From AC-50 sp035640455 (GTDB taxonomy: Bacteria; Actinomycetota; Thermoleophilia; Gaiellales; Gaiellaceae), in NCBI GenBank assembly GCA_035640455.1, contig DASQWB010000017.1, positions 27,316 to 91,315 of the forward strand: DNA of 64,000 bases. Reading direction: 5' to 3'. The position numbers were made by a program, and so were the translations under genes. Within the stretch, counting starts at the first letter, position 1, and each line of letters opens with the position of its first letter. This document shows, piece after piece, positions 26,639 through 33,822 of the stretch. Under the pieces are notes generated by a model. The model saw only the letters and a list, made by a program, of their open reading frames with translations. It was not told the DNA's origin and searched no databases.

Positions 26639-27482
26639 GGCACGTCGGGCCGCCGTCGCCCTTGAGCGAGAGCTCCTCGCCGCGGTAGACGCGGACGTCG
26701 ACGCCCGCCGCCTCGAGCCGGCGCCGCGTCTCGGGGTTCCCGTCGAGCGCGAGCGCGACGCGTGGGCCGAGCGCCAGCACGTTGCAGCCGAGCGAGTCGT
26801 ACTCCTCGACGGGCACCTCGACGGTGGCGACGCCGCGCTCGGCGAGGAGCTGGAGCAGCCGGGTGGGCGCGAGCGGGGGGAAGACGAGCGCGAGGTCGCG
26901 GTCGAGCGGGCTCACGAACGAGAGCAGGTGCAGCACCTCGGCCGCGCCGCGGTAGTGGGGGAGGTCGAACGTGAGGACGTCGACGTCCGGGAGGGCTCGT
27001 CTGAGCGCCTCCGCGCCGGCCTCGTTCGTGCGGTAGCCGAGGCCGACGAGGAGCGTGCGCTCGTCGAGCCAGAGCGTGTCGCCGCCCTCCGCGAGCCCCG
27101 GCGGCTCGAGGGCGGCTGCGACGGGGACGCCGGCGCGCTCGAGGTCGCGACCGAGCGCGGCGGGCTCGCCCTGCCGGAGCTCCTTTCCCGGGCGGAGCAG
27201 GATCGCGCCCGCGTCGGCCACGAGCGCGGGGTCGTACGCGTAGATCGCATCGAGCGCTCCCGGAAGCGGCTCCTCGGCGTAGACGACCTCGGCGCCGAAC
27301 TCGGTGAGCTCAGCGGCGAAGCCCTCGTGCTCGGCGGCGAGGCGGGCCGGATCCGGCTCGGCGCGCCAGCCGAACTCGCGCCAGCGCGCGCCGTCCTCGG
27401 CTCGCGGCGCGCGCACGAGCACGCGCCGCAGCGTCGCGGTCTGGCTCTGGCACCCGTACCTCGTCTCGTCGAGAACGGCCAT
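26607..27482 (-). CDS. Dimethylarginine dimethylaminohydrolase / arginine deiminase-family hydrolase
   Basis: 291 residues. The guanidine-modifying pentein fold is shown by LRRVLVRAPRAED at the start, LAEGGDTLWLDERTLLVGLG (catalytic Glu, ~131-150), HLLSFVSPLDRDLALV (catalytic His, ~185) and GGPTCLTRPLLR (nucleophile Cys, ~281). DDAH members hydrolyse methylated arginines to citrulline; the exact substrate is not readable. Single gene with its own leaderless -10. Confidence 0.9.
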   Translation of the reverse strand: MAVLDETRYGCQSQTATLRRVLVRAPRAEDGARWREFGWRAEPDPARLAAEHEGFAAELTEFGAEVVYAEEPLPGALDAIYAYDPALVADAGAILLRPGKELRQGEPAALGRDLERAGVPVAAALEPPGLAEGGDTLWLDERTLLVGLGYRTNEAGAEALRRALPDVDVLTFDLPHYRGAAEVLHLLSFVSPLDRDLALVFPPLAPTRLLQLLAERGVATVEVPVEEYDSLGCNVLALGPRVALALDGNPETRRRLEAAGVDVRVYRGEELSLKGDGGPTCLTRPLLRDDA

Positions 27483-27488
27483 GACCGG

Positions 27489-27494
27489 AGCCTA
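27489..27494 (-). promoter_or_regulatory. -10 element of the DDAH-type gene
   Basis: TAGGCT on the minus strand, 6 nt before ATG 27482. Confidence 0.55.
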
Positions 27495-27571
27495 GTCCTC
27501 CGGAGCCGCGTCCCAGTGGCAGCCACTCCGGAGAAAGGTGCGCGGAAGTGTGTCGTGAACCAACGGGCGGC

Positions 27572-28435
27572 TCAGGCGAGCCGCTCGAGGACGAGCGCGA
27601 CACCGTCTTCTTCGTTCGACGCCGTCACCTCGTCCGCGACGGCGAGGACGTCGGGATGCGCGTTCGCGACCGCGACCGCGTGGCCGGCCCACTCCAGCAT
27701 CGGCACGTCGTTCGGGTAGTCGCCGAAGGCGACCACGGCTGCCTGGTCGATCTCGAGCTCCTCGCAGAGCTCGGCGAGAGCGGCGGCCTTGCTCACGCCG
27801 GCCGTTGCGATCTCGACCGTCCACGGCCCGGCGATCGTCACCGCCGCCTCGTCTCCCGCCAGCTCGCGGGCGGCTTCCGCGACCGCCTCGAGCGCGTGCT
27901 CCTCGTGACGCACGATCAGCTTCGCCACCGGTTCCGCGACGAGCTCGAGCCCGTCGGCGTAGCGGGTTCCGGCCGGCGGCTCCCAGCCCCAGGCCGCGAA
28001 GCCGGGCTCGAGGGCGATCTCCTCGCTCTCGACCGCGAAGAGGATCCCCGGCAGCCGAGACCGCAGCTCCCGCACCAGCCGCGCCGCGACCTCGACGGCG
28101 AGCGTCCGCGTGCGGACGACCTGCCCCGAACTCAGGTCGAGCGCGATGGCGCCGTTCGAGCAGATCGCGCTTCCGTCGAGACCTGCCTCGGCCGCGAGGA
28201 CCCTGACGGTGCGCGGGCCGCGGGCGGTGACGAGGACGACACGGATCCCGGCGTCTCGGGCCCGCGCCAGCGCCGCCCGGCTCCGTTCGGAGATCGAATG
28301 GTCGGGGCGCAACAGCGTCCCGTCGAGGTCGATGGCGGCTAGCCGGCAGCGCAGCTGCCTGTCCGCGGAGCGGACCAGTGGAGGGGGTTCGGGGGAACCG
28401 GGAGGTTCCCCCGAACGCCTCGCGTTCGAGCTCAT
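27572..28435 (-). CDS. Cof-type HAD phosphatase with a repeat-derived N-terminus
   Basis: 287 residues from ATG 28435. Motif I LAAIDLDGTLL, motif II LVTAR, motif III Lys in VAKLIVRHEE, and motif IV FGDYPNDVPMLEWAG are intact, so an active sugar-phosphate or nucleotide phosphatase is likely. The first ~28 residues (MSSNARRSGEPPGSPEPPPL...) are encoded entirely by one unit of the 119-bp duplication and lie outside the HAD fold. The gene follows pfkA on the same strand and probably shares its transcript. The original start may have been lost or may be a non-ATG codon near 28370. Confidence 0.82.
   Translation of the reverse strand: MSSNARRSGEPPGSPEPPPLVRSADRQLRCRLAAIDLDGTLLRPDHSISERSRAALARARDAGIRVVLVTARGPRTVRVLAAEAGLDGSAICSNGAIALDLSSGQVVRTRTLAVEVAARLVRELRSRLPGILFAVESEEIALEPGFAAWGWEPPAGTRYADGLELVAEPVAKLIVRHEEHALEAVAEAARELAGDEAAVTIAGPWTVEIATAGVSKAAALAELCEELEIDQAAVVAFGDYPNDVPMLEWAGHAVAVANAHPDVLAVADEVTASNEEDGVALVLERLA
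28387..28416. repeat. GGAACC/GGTTCC hairpin element, copy E1
   Basis: GTTCGGGGGAACC-GGGA-GGTTCCCCCGAAC, a 13-bp perfect stem preceded by GGAGGGG. It is a member of a four-copy family (also 28510-28531, 32143-32161 and 32349-32375). Confidence 0.8.
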
Positions 28436-28509
28436 CCGAAGAACGCCCTCGCAACGTCGTACCGGCGGCGAAGCCGCCTGTCCGCGAAGCGGACCAGTGG
28501 AGGGGTACC

Positions 28510-28531
28510 GGGGGAACCGGGAGGTTCCCCC
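28510..28531. repeat. GGAACC/GGTTCC hairpin element, copy E2
   Basis: GGGGGAACC-GGGA-GGTTCCCCC, 9-bp stem, in the second unit of the tandem duplication and 20 bp after the pfkA stop on the minus strand. It may work as the pfkA-HAD intercistronic terminator or processing site. Confidence 0.75.
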
Positions 28532-28550
28532 CGCGCTCGGGTAGGCGGTG

Positions 28551-29582
28551 TCATCCGAAGAACGCCCTCGCAACGTCGTACCACGCCGGCGGCACGGTCT
28601 TCAGCTCCGCGGTCGCCTCCGCGAGCGAGACGTCGACGATCGCGTCGCCGCGCAGCGCGGCCATCTGCCCGAACCGGCCCTCGTGGACGAGGTCGGCCGC
28701 CTTCAGCCCGTAGCGCGTCGCGAGCACCCGGTCGCGCGGCGTCGGCGTCCCGCCGCGCTGGACGTGCCCGAGGACGGTGACGCGCGTCTCGTACCCCGTC
28801 CGCTCCTCGATCGCCTTCGCGAGCCGGTCGCCCACGCCGCGCGCGGACAGCCGGACATGGCCGAACTGGTCGACCTCGGCCGGCTCGTCGCCGTCCTCGC
28901 CGCCGAGCTCGTACCCCTCGCTGACGACGACGATCGAGAAGTCCTTGCCGCGCGCGTGGCGGTGGCGGATCTCGTCGCAGCACTCGTCGACCGAGATCGG
29001 CTGCTCCGGGATGAGGATTACGTCGGCACCTCCGGCGATGCCGCTCATCACCGCGATCCAGCCGGTGTGGCGGCCCATCACCTCCACGACCATGACGCGG
29101 TTGTGCGACTCGGCCGTCGTGTGGAGGCGGTCGATCGCCTCGGTCGCGATGAAGACGGCCGTGTCGAAGCCGAAGGTGTAGTCGGTCGCCGAGAGGTCGT
29201 TGTCGATCGTCTTCGGCACCCCGACGACCGGGAAGTCGTTTTCCGCGTAGAGCCGGGCGGCGACGCCGAGGGTATCCTCGCCGCCAATCGCCACGAGGGC
29301 CTCGAGGCGCTCGGCCCGGAAGTGCTCGAGGACGCGCTCGGCGCCGCCGTCGAGGCGAAACGGGTTCGTCCGGGTCGTGCCGATGATCGTTCCCCCGCGC
29401 GGCAGGAGGCCCGAGACCTCGCGCGGCCCGAGCGGCGTGAAGAGCCCGTCGACGAGGCCGCGCCAGCCCTCGAGGACGCCGACCACATCGTGGCCGCGCG
29501 CGAAGCAGCGCCGCGCCACGGCACGGATGACGGCGTTCAATCCCGGGCAGTCGCCACCGCCCGTGAGGACTCCCACGCGCAC
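28551..29582 (-). CDS. pfkA: 6-phosphofructokinase with PPi-type active-site residues
   Basis: 343 residues from GTG 29582. It converts fructose 6-phosphate to the 1,6-bisphosphate. GGGDCPGLNAVIRA opens the protein, GRHTGWIA and HVQRGGTPTPRDR are conserved. The phosphoryl-donor site reads GGEDTLGVA with Asp after Glu, and the following loop is VPKTIDND with Lys rather than Gly. Those two residues mark pyrophosphate-dependent enzymes such as Amycolatopsis PFK, whereas ATP enzymes have Gly at both. The donor is inferred, not proven. Confidence 0.92.
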   Translation of the reverse strand: MRVGVLTGGGDCPGLNAVIRAVARRCFARGHDVVGVLEGWRGLVDGLFTPLGPREVSGLLPRGGTIIGTTRTNPFRLDGGAERVLEHFRAERLEALVAIGGEDTLGVAARLYAENDFPVVGVPKTIDNDLSATDYTFGFDTAVFIATEAIDRLHTTAESHNRVMVVEVMGRHTGWIAVMSGIAGGADVILIPEQPISVDECCDEIRHRHARGKDFSIVVVSEGYELGGEDGDEPAEVDQFGHVRLSARGVGDRLAKAIEERTGYETRVTVLGHVQRGGTPTPRDRVLATRYGLKAADLVHEGRFGQMAALRGDAIVDVSLAEATAELKTVPPAWYDVARAFFG

Positions 29583-29589
29583 GAGGCCG

Positions 29590-29595
29590 ATCGTA
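29590..29595 (-). promoter_or_regulatory. -10 element, leaderless promoter of pfkA
   Basis: TACGAT on the minus strand, 7 nt before GTG 29582. Confidence 0.6.
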
Positions 29596-29650
29596 GGTCA
29601 CGAGATGGCGCGCGCGCGCGCCCGGGGCAGAAGCTCCGGGCGCGCCTCTT

Positions 29651-30370
29651 CGTCGGGTCACGTGTGCGACGCGTTGGCTGGAGCCGGAGATGTAGCCCGG
29701 CACCGTCTGCCTCAGCGGCATCACGACGCGAATCGTCACGCGACCGAAGCGCGCGCGGAACGTGGGCCGCGACACGACGGTCGGCCAGATGCCGGGGACG
29801 GCGCTCCGGCAATAGACGCGCCGAACGCCGACCCACACGTGGGCGGCGGTTCCACCGCTGGAGCACGCCGTACTTCCCGACGAACGCGCGGATCGCGTAC
29901 GCCCTCAGCAGGAACCCGTGCCGCCCGCCTGCGTGTGTCAGCCGGAGCCGCGGCCGGACGTCGACGGCGACGGCGTCGCTCCGCGCATTGCCCGTCTTCG
30001 CGGTGTACAGCGTGCGGATCACCGGACGGGCCGTGAAGCTGAACGAGCCGTCCGCCGCCGTCCTCGCGGTCGCGAGCTCACCCACCTGAGCGGTGCGACC
30101 GAACGGGAAGCGATGCTCCATGATCGTCACCTGCTGGCCCGTCTGGCCGTTCGAGACCGAGCCGGACAGGTTCACCACTCGGCGGTAGACACGCTGCGAC
30201 TCGAACGGCGGTAGCTGCGCGAACATCAGCGGCGCGACGCACAAGACGTACACCGTGACGTCGGTCGATGTCGGCAACACGCTGCGCGTCCGCGTGCGCG
30301 CGTCGCGAACAGCGCCGGCGCGAGCGCCGCGACGGCGGTGATCTCCGCCAAGCAGCGCCCGCATCGTCCG
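29651..30370 (-). pseudogene. Frameshifted secreted Ig-like/carboxypeptidase-regulatory-like protein
   Basis: One minus-strand frame reads NLSGSVSNGQTGQQVTIMEH, TARTAADGSFSFTARP and AYAIRAFVGKYGVLQRWN, then goes out of phase near 29841-29850. The next frame continues with HVWVGVRRVYCRSAVPGIWP and FGRVTIRVVMPLRQTVPGYI, the evident continuation of the same domain. A one-base loss in the CGCCGCCC run explains it. No clean start or signal peptide remains at the 5' side and no stop follows in the second frame before pfkA. The intact form would be a secreted beta-sandwich protein. Ends are approximate. Confidence 0.7.
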
Positions 30371-30475
30371 TGACGCTCGACGCCAGCCGCACGATCGTCT
30401 TCGTCGAAGGCCTACCCGGAAGCCAGCGACCTGCACGTCGAATCCGCGTCAGACGCGTAAAACTCGTGTTAATGC

Positions 30476-30488
30476 TTCGTGTTACGAA
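30476..30488. promoter_or_regulatory. MarR-type operator copy 3, between marR and the pseudogene
   Basis: TTCGTGTTACGAA, inverted TTCGT/ACGAA. It spans the marR stop codon and lies just upstream of the pseudogene on the same strand, so it may have been that gene's operator. Confidence 0.6.
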
Positions 30489-30889
30489 CTAGCGGGATCG
30501 CCCGCGTGCCTGGCGACGATCTCGGCTAGGGCGGCGCGCTCGCCCTCCAGCTCGTCGACGACGGCGCTGAGGCGCCGCTCGCCTTCCGGCGTCACGGCCA
30601 CGAACACGGCCCGGCGTCGCGAGGGATCGAGCTCCCGACGAACGAGCCCGAGGGCTTCGCTCCGGGCGACGAGCTCGGTGATGCTGCTCGGCGCGAGCGC
30701 GAGACGTTCCGCGAGCTCGGCGAGCGTCGCGCGTCCGGTTCCGTCGCGGCCGGTCGTCGCGGCGAGCAGGAGCTCGTAGCGTTGCGTCGTCAGGCCGTGG
30801 CGGCGGGCGACGGCCTCGCTTCGACGCAAGAAGCGCCGGAGGGCGCCGCGAAGCTCGGCCGCATGGTGGTAGTCGTCTGCCGTCGGCAA
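30482..30889 (-). CDS. MarR family transcriptional regulator
   Basis: 135 residues from TTG 30889 (no ATG/GTG in frame; start uncertain). The winged helix is clear: LTTQRYELLLAATTGRDGTG, ATLAELAERLALAPSSITEL and VARSEALGLVRRELDPSRRR, followed by a dimerisation helix EGERAALAEIVARHAG. MarR proteins bind palindromes and release them on ligand binding. Palindromes TTCGTANTACGAA occur in the divergent promoter region and at this gene's 3' end, consistent with control of itself, the collagen-like gene and the downstream pseudogene. Confidence 0.87.
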   Translation of the reverse strand: MPTADDYHHAAELRGALRRFLRRSEAVARRHGLTTQRYELLLAATTGRDGTGRATLAELAERLALAPSSITELVARSEALGLVRRELDPSRRRAVFVAVTPEGERRLSAVVDELEGERAALAEIVARHAGDPASS

Positions 30890-30921
30890 GAGGTTTGAAC
30901 CATCCCTGAGGCGGAACTAGC

Positions 30922-30961
30922 TTCGTAGTACGAACATCGTCGTAATACGAAAGCGTACTAC
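30922..30961. promoter_or_regulatory. Divergent marR/collagen-like operator region, two palindromes
   Basis: TTCGTA-G-TACGAA (30922-30934) and TCGTA-A-TACGA (30940-30950) are near-identical palindromes. A wider inverted pair GTAGTACG (30925-30932) / CGTACTAC (30954-30961) encloses them. The region is AT-richer than its surroundings, as expected for overlapping promoters. Confidence 0.75.
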
Positions 30962-30972
30962 AGGGGGTTCTC

Positions 30973-31566
30973 ATGTCTCACCTCTTCCGGCACAGGCCGT
31001 CTCCTGCCTTGGTCGTCGCGACGCTGGCACTGCTCTTCGCGCTGACCGGCACCGGCATCGCGGCCGTCGCCGCGCTCCCGCGGAACAGCGTCGGCACCAA
31101 GCAGCTCCGAAACGGCGCCGTCGTCTCGAGCAAGGTGCGGAACCACTCGCTGCTCGCGCGCGACTTCCGTCGCGGTCAGCTTCCGCGCGGCCCCATCGGG
31201 CCCGTCGGACCGGCCGGACCCGCCGGACCCGCCGGACCCCAGGGACCCGCAGGGCCTCCGGGTCCGTCCGGCAACCTCTCCGTCAGCGTTCGCGAGGCTG
31301 ACGCGGCGGTCGGCCCCGGGCGTCGAGCGTTCGCGATCGCCGCGTGCCAGAGCGGTCAGCGTGCGGTCGGAGGCGGCGTCTACCTCGCCGACTCCACTCC
31401 CGACAGCCAGGACGCGATCATGCGCAACGCACCCGTGAACTCGACGGGCGGCACCAATTTCAAGCTGCTCGCGACCGGCCAGACGCCGAACGCCTGGTAC
31501 GGCCAGGCCTACAACGCGGGCACGAACGGCGCCACGGTTCGCGTCTACGTGATCTGCACCTCCTGA
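30973..31566 (+). CDS. Secreted or membrane-anchored protein with collagen-like triple-helix segment
   Basis: 197 residues. The N-terminal hydrophobic segment LVVATLALLFALTGTGIAAVAAL is a signal or anchor. A short collagen-like run of G-x-y triplets, with PAGPAGPAGPQGPAGPPGPS, covers residues ~72-100. The C-terminal globular part (FAIAACQSGQRAVGGGVYLA ... ATVRVYVICTS) has two cysteines. This organisation is frequent in Thermoleophilia surface proteins. It has a G-rich Shine-Dalgarno (AGGGGG, 30962-30967) and is divergent from marR with shared operators. Confidence 0.75.
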   Translation: MSHLFRHRPSPALVVATLALLFALTGTGIAAVAALPRNSVGTKQLRNGAVVSSKVRNHSLLARDFRRGQLPRGPIGPVGPAGPAGPAGPQGPAGPPGPSGNLSVSVREADAAVGPGRRAFAIAACQSGQRAVGGGVYLADSTPDSQDAIMRNAPVNSTGGTNFKLLATGQTPNAWYGQAYNAGTNGATVRVYVICTS

Positions 31567-31597
31567 ACCGCGTCACATCCGAGCGCGGCGTCGGCGT

Positions 31598-32122
31598 CTA
31601 TTGGGCGCCGGCGCCGCGCCGCGGATTCCAGATGACCTCCCAGAGGTGCCCGTCGGGGTCTCGGAAGTAGCCCGAGTAGATCCCCCACGGCCGCTCGTGT
31701 GGCTCGTCCGTGAGCGTCGCGCCGGCCGCCTCGGCCTGGGCGAGCACCGCGTCCACCTCCGCCTTGCTCGACACGAGGTAACCGATGCTGAACGCGCCCG
31801 TCGACGGCTCGAGCGGGACGTTCGCGTCCTTCGCGAGCTCGCTCCGGGGATACAGGGCGAGCACCAGCCCGTTGCGCAACTCGAACATCGCCGCTGCCCC
31901 GGCCGGGGTGGTCTCGTCGCCGTGAAACTCCGTCCCGATGACGCCCGGCGACTCGAGCCCGAGCCCGCGGTAGAAGGCAAGCGCCCGCTCGAGGTCGCTC
32001 ACGCCGAGCGTCAGAACGTGTATGCGCGGTTCGATCTCTGCTCCAGGCTGTGTACGGATCGATTCGCCGTCGAAGGCGGGCTTTGCCCGCCGAGAGGCTA
32101 ACTGCGGCGGAGCTTGCCACAA
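31598..32122 (-). CDS. VOC (glyoxalase/bleomycin-resistance) superfamily protein
   Basis: About 174 residues if TTG 32122 is used. The domain itself starts at HVLTLGVSDLERALAFYRGLG and ends YFRDPDGHLWEVIWNPR, the classical pair of beta-alpha-beta-beta-beta modules, with metal-ligand Glu in the last motif. No ATG or GTG lies close to the domain start. The bases 32075-32163 are hairpin repeats, so the true start may be a rare codon near 32035-32050. Substrate unknown. Single gene. Confidence 0.7.
   Translation of the reverse strand: MWQAPPQLASRRAKPAFDGESIRTQPGAEIEPRIHVLTLGVSDLERALAFYRGLGLESPGVIGTEFHGDETTPAGAAAMFELRNGLVLALYPRSELAKDANVPLEPSTGAFSIGYLVSSKAEVDAVLAQAEAAGATLTDEPHERPWGIYSGYFRDPDGHLWEVIWNPRRGAGAQ
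32075..32091. repeat. Short hairpin GGCGGGC-TTT-GCCCGCC
   Basis: A perfect 7-bp stem just outside the VOC domain start. It resembles hairpin 1 of the two-hairpin family (GGGC core with a 3-nt loop). Confidence 0.55.
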
Positions 32123-32142
32123 GCGCGAAGGAGGGGGCTCGT

Positions 32143-32161
32143 GGGGAACCATGGGTTCCCC
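32143..32161. repeat. GGAACC/GGTTCC hairpin element, copy F1
   Basis: GGGGAACC-ATG-GGTTCCCC, extendable to GTG/CAC with one bulged C, preceded by GGAGGGGGCTC. It lies directly downstream of tRNA-Leu on the minus strand, so a terminator role is possible. Confidence 0.7.
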
Positions 32162-32170
32162 CACGGTCTA

Positions 32171-32255
32171 TGCCGAAGGTGGGAATCGAACCCACACGGG
32201 GCCAGGCCCCACCGGATTTTGAGTCCGGCGCGTCTACCAGTTCCGCCACTTCGGC
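32171..32255 (-). tRNA. tRNA-Leu (anticodon CAA)
   Basis: 85 nt. Acceptor arm GCCGAAG (32249-32255) pairs with CTTCGGC (32172-32178), discriminator A at 32171, and CCA is not encoded. Anticodon stem CCGGA/TCCGG holds loop CTCAAAA, giving CAA, which decodes UUG. A long variable arm and a normal T-arm (GTGGGTTCGATTCCCAC) make it a class II tRNA, as expected for Leu. Confidence 0.95.
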
Positions 32256-32263
32256 GCCAGGCC

Positions 32264-32269
32264 ATCGTA
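32264..32269 (-). promoter_or_regulatory. -10 element of tRNA-Leu
   Basis: TACGAT on the minus strand, 8 nt before the mature 5' end, so the transcript would start at or within 1-2 nt of the tRNA. A possible -35 (TTGCCG, 32289-32294) is 19 bp upstream, inside a hairpin. Confidence 0.55.
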
Positions 32270-32284
32270 GCCCCGCATGTCGCC

Positions 32285-32314
32285 GGCTCGGCAAGACCGC
32301 GCTCTTGCCGAGCC
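32285..32314. repeat. 12-bp-stem hairpin between tRNA-Leu and livK
   Basis: GGCTCGGCAAGA-CCGCGC-TCTTGCCGAGCC, a perfect inverted repeat. It overlaps the possible -35 of tRNA-Leu. Origin unknown. Confidence 0.75.
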
Positions 32315-32348
32315 TCACCACCGCCGATGGACCAAAAAGGAGGGGGCT

Positions 32349-32375
32349 CACGGGGGAACCAGGGGTTCCTCCGTG
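32349..32375. repeat. GGAACC/GGTTCC hairpin element, copy F2
   Basis: CACGGGGGAACC-AGG-GGTTCCTCCGTG, 12-bp stem with one G-T wobble, preceded by GGAGGGGGCTC exactly as copy F1. It lies just upstream of the livK promoter. Confidence 0.75.
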
Positions 32376-32383
32376 CTTAGGGC

Positions 32384-32412
32384 TTGCGAGCGCCCGCTGA
32401 CGCGTCGATACT
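32384..32412 (+). promoter_or_regulatory. Sigma70-type promoter of the liv operon
   Basis: TTGCGA (32384-32389), 17-bp spacer, GATACT (32407-32412). Unlike most genes here, livK then has a leader of about 50 nt and a strong Shine-Dalgarno (GGAGGAGGAGG, 32457-32467) before GTG 32470. Confidence 0.65.
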
Positions 32413-32469
32413 TACCGCCACGGCGCAGTGACGGCGTCGGGTCATCGTCGCGGGACGGAGGAGGAGGTT

Positions 32470-33810
32470 GTGAGAAAACGCCCAATCCTGGGGCTGCTCA
32501 TCGTGGCGGCTGCGGTGCTCGCGCTCGTCGCGACCGGCTGCGGAGGCAAGAAGAGCAGCAAAGGCAATACGAACACCGGAGGCGGAGGCGGCGGCAATGT
32601 GACCGCGCTTCCCGCCTCGTCCTGTCAGAGCATCTACCAAGGCAGCTCGAGCCCCGACTACCTCATCGCGTCCGACCTCCCGTTGCAGGGATCGAGCCGG
32701 ACGCAGACGGTCGAGATGACGAAGGCGATCAAGTTCGTCCTCAAGCAGCACAACTTCAAGGCGGGCAAGTACAACGTCGGCTACCAGTCGTGCGACGACT
32801 CGACGGCGCAGGCCGGCAAGTGGGATTCCGGAAAGTGTTCGGCGAACGCCCACAACTACGCCAACAACAAGAAGGTGATCGGCGTCATCGGGACGTTCAA
32901 CTCCGGGTGCGCCGAGATCGTCATCCCGATCCTGAACCGCGCTCCCGACGGGCCGGTTGGGATGGTGAGCCCGGCCAACACGTACGTCGGCCTCACGCAC
33001 GGCGGCCCGGGAACCGCGGCCGGTGAGCCGGACAAGTACTACCCGAACGGAAAGCGGAACTACATCCGGATCGTCGCGGCCGACGACTACCAGGGCGCGT
33101 CGAATGCGATGCTGGCGAAGCAGCTCGGCTACAAGAGCGTCTTCATCTTCAACGACAAGGAGGCCTACGGCCTCGGCGTCGCGACGGACTTCCGTAACGC
33201 AGCGAAGAAGCTCGGCCTGAAGATCGCCGGCTTCACGGCGTGGGATCCGAAGGCGTCGAGCTACGAGGCGCTTGCGAACAAGGTGAAGCAGTCAGGCGCC
33301 GACGTCGTCTATCTCGGCGGTCTCGAGTGCGAGAACGGCAGCAAGCTGATCAAGGACCTGCGCGGGACGCTCGGGAAGGACTTCCCGCTCATCGCCCCGG
33401 ACGGCTTCAGCTCGTTCACCGACACCTGGAAGAACTCGGGTGGCGCCGCGCTCGGGATGTACATCAGCGTCGCGGGCCAGCCGAACGAGAAGCTCGGGCC
33501 GGCCGGCAAGAAGTTCGTGAAGGACTTCGGCGGCGAGATCGGCGCGGAGCCGAACCCGTATTCGGCGTACGGTGCCCAGGCGATGGAAGTCATGCTGAAC
33601 GCCATCGAGAACTCCGACGGCACTCGGGCGAAGGTCGCCGACAACCTGCTCCACACGAAGGTGAAGGACGGGATTCTCGGCACGTTCTCGATCAACGAGA
33701 ACGGCGACACGACCTCGAACCCGGTCACGCAGTACAAGCTGCTGAAGGGTGGCAAGACGACCCCGTTCAAGACGATCATCCCGCCGGCTAGCCTCGTGAA
33801 GGTCGCCTAA
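32470..33810 (+). CDS. livK: Branched-chain amino-acid ABC transporter, substrate-binding lipoprotein
   Basis: 446 residues from GTG 32470, set by the strong Shine-Dalgarno. A type II signal peptide with lipobox LVATGCGG anchors it; a Gly/Ser/Asn linker follows. The periplasmic-binding type I fold appears in SDLPLQGSSRTQTVEMTKAI, IGVIGTFNSGCAEIVIPILN, GMVSPANTY and YKSVFIFNDKEAYGLGVATD. It delivers a branched-chain amino acid or related compound to LivHMGF. The exact ligand is not readable. First gene of a five-gene operon. Confidence 0.93.
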   Translation: MRKRPILGLLIVAAAVLALVATGCGGKKSSKGNTNTGGGGGGNVTALPASSCQSIYQGSSSPDYLIASDLPLQGSSRTQTVEMTKAIKFVLKQHNFKAGKYNVGYQSCDDSTAQAGKWDSGKCSANAHNYANNKKVIGVIGTFNSGCAEIVIPILNRAPDGPVGMVSPANTYVGLTHGGPGTAAGEPDKYYPNGKRNYIRIVAADDYQGASNAMLAKQLGYKSVFIFNDKEAYGLGVATDFRNAAKKLGLKIAGFTAWDPKASSYEALANKVKQSGADVVYLGGLECENGSKLIKDLRGTLGKDFPLIAPDGFSSFTDTWKNSGGAALGMYISVAGQPNEKLGPAGKKFVKDFGGEIGAEPNPYSAYGAQAMEVMLNAIENSDGTRAKVADNLLHTKVKDGILGTFSINENGDTTSNPVTQYKLLKGGKTTPFKTIIPPASLVKVA

Positions 33811-33822
33811 GCGGACACCACT

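Larger units (their letters stand above)
28357..28594. repeat. 119-bp tandem duplication, two units, including a copy of the pfkA 3' end
   Basis: Unit 1 (28357-28475) and unit 2 (28476-28594) are offset by exactly 119 bp. GCCTGTCCGC at 28357 recurs at 28476; TCATCCGAAGAACGCC at 28432 recurs at 28551. The second of these is the complement of the pfkA stop and last codons. Each unit also carries a GGGGGAACC-GGGA-GGTTCCCCC hairpin. The first unit supplies the ATG used by the HAD gene. Confidence 0.9.

Noticed and set aside
28436..28573. HAD protein extended to 28573
   Set aside because: The extension is translated repeat sequence (both duplication units) that overlaps the end of pfkA; ATG 28435 is the more economical start.
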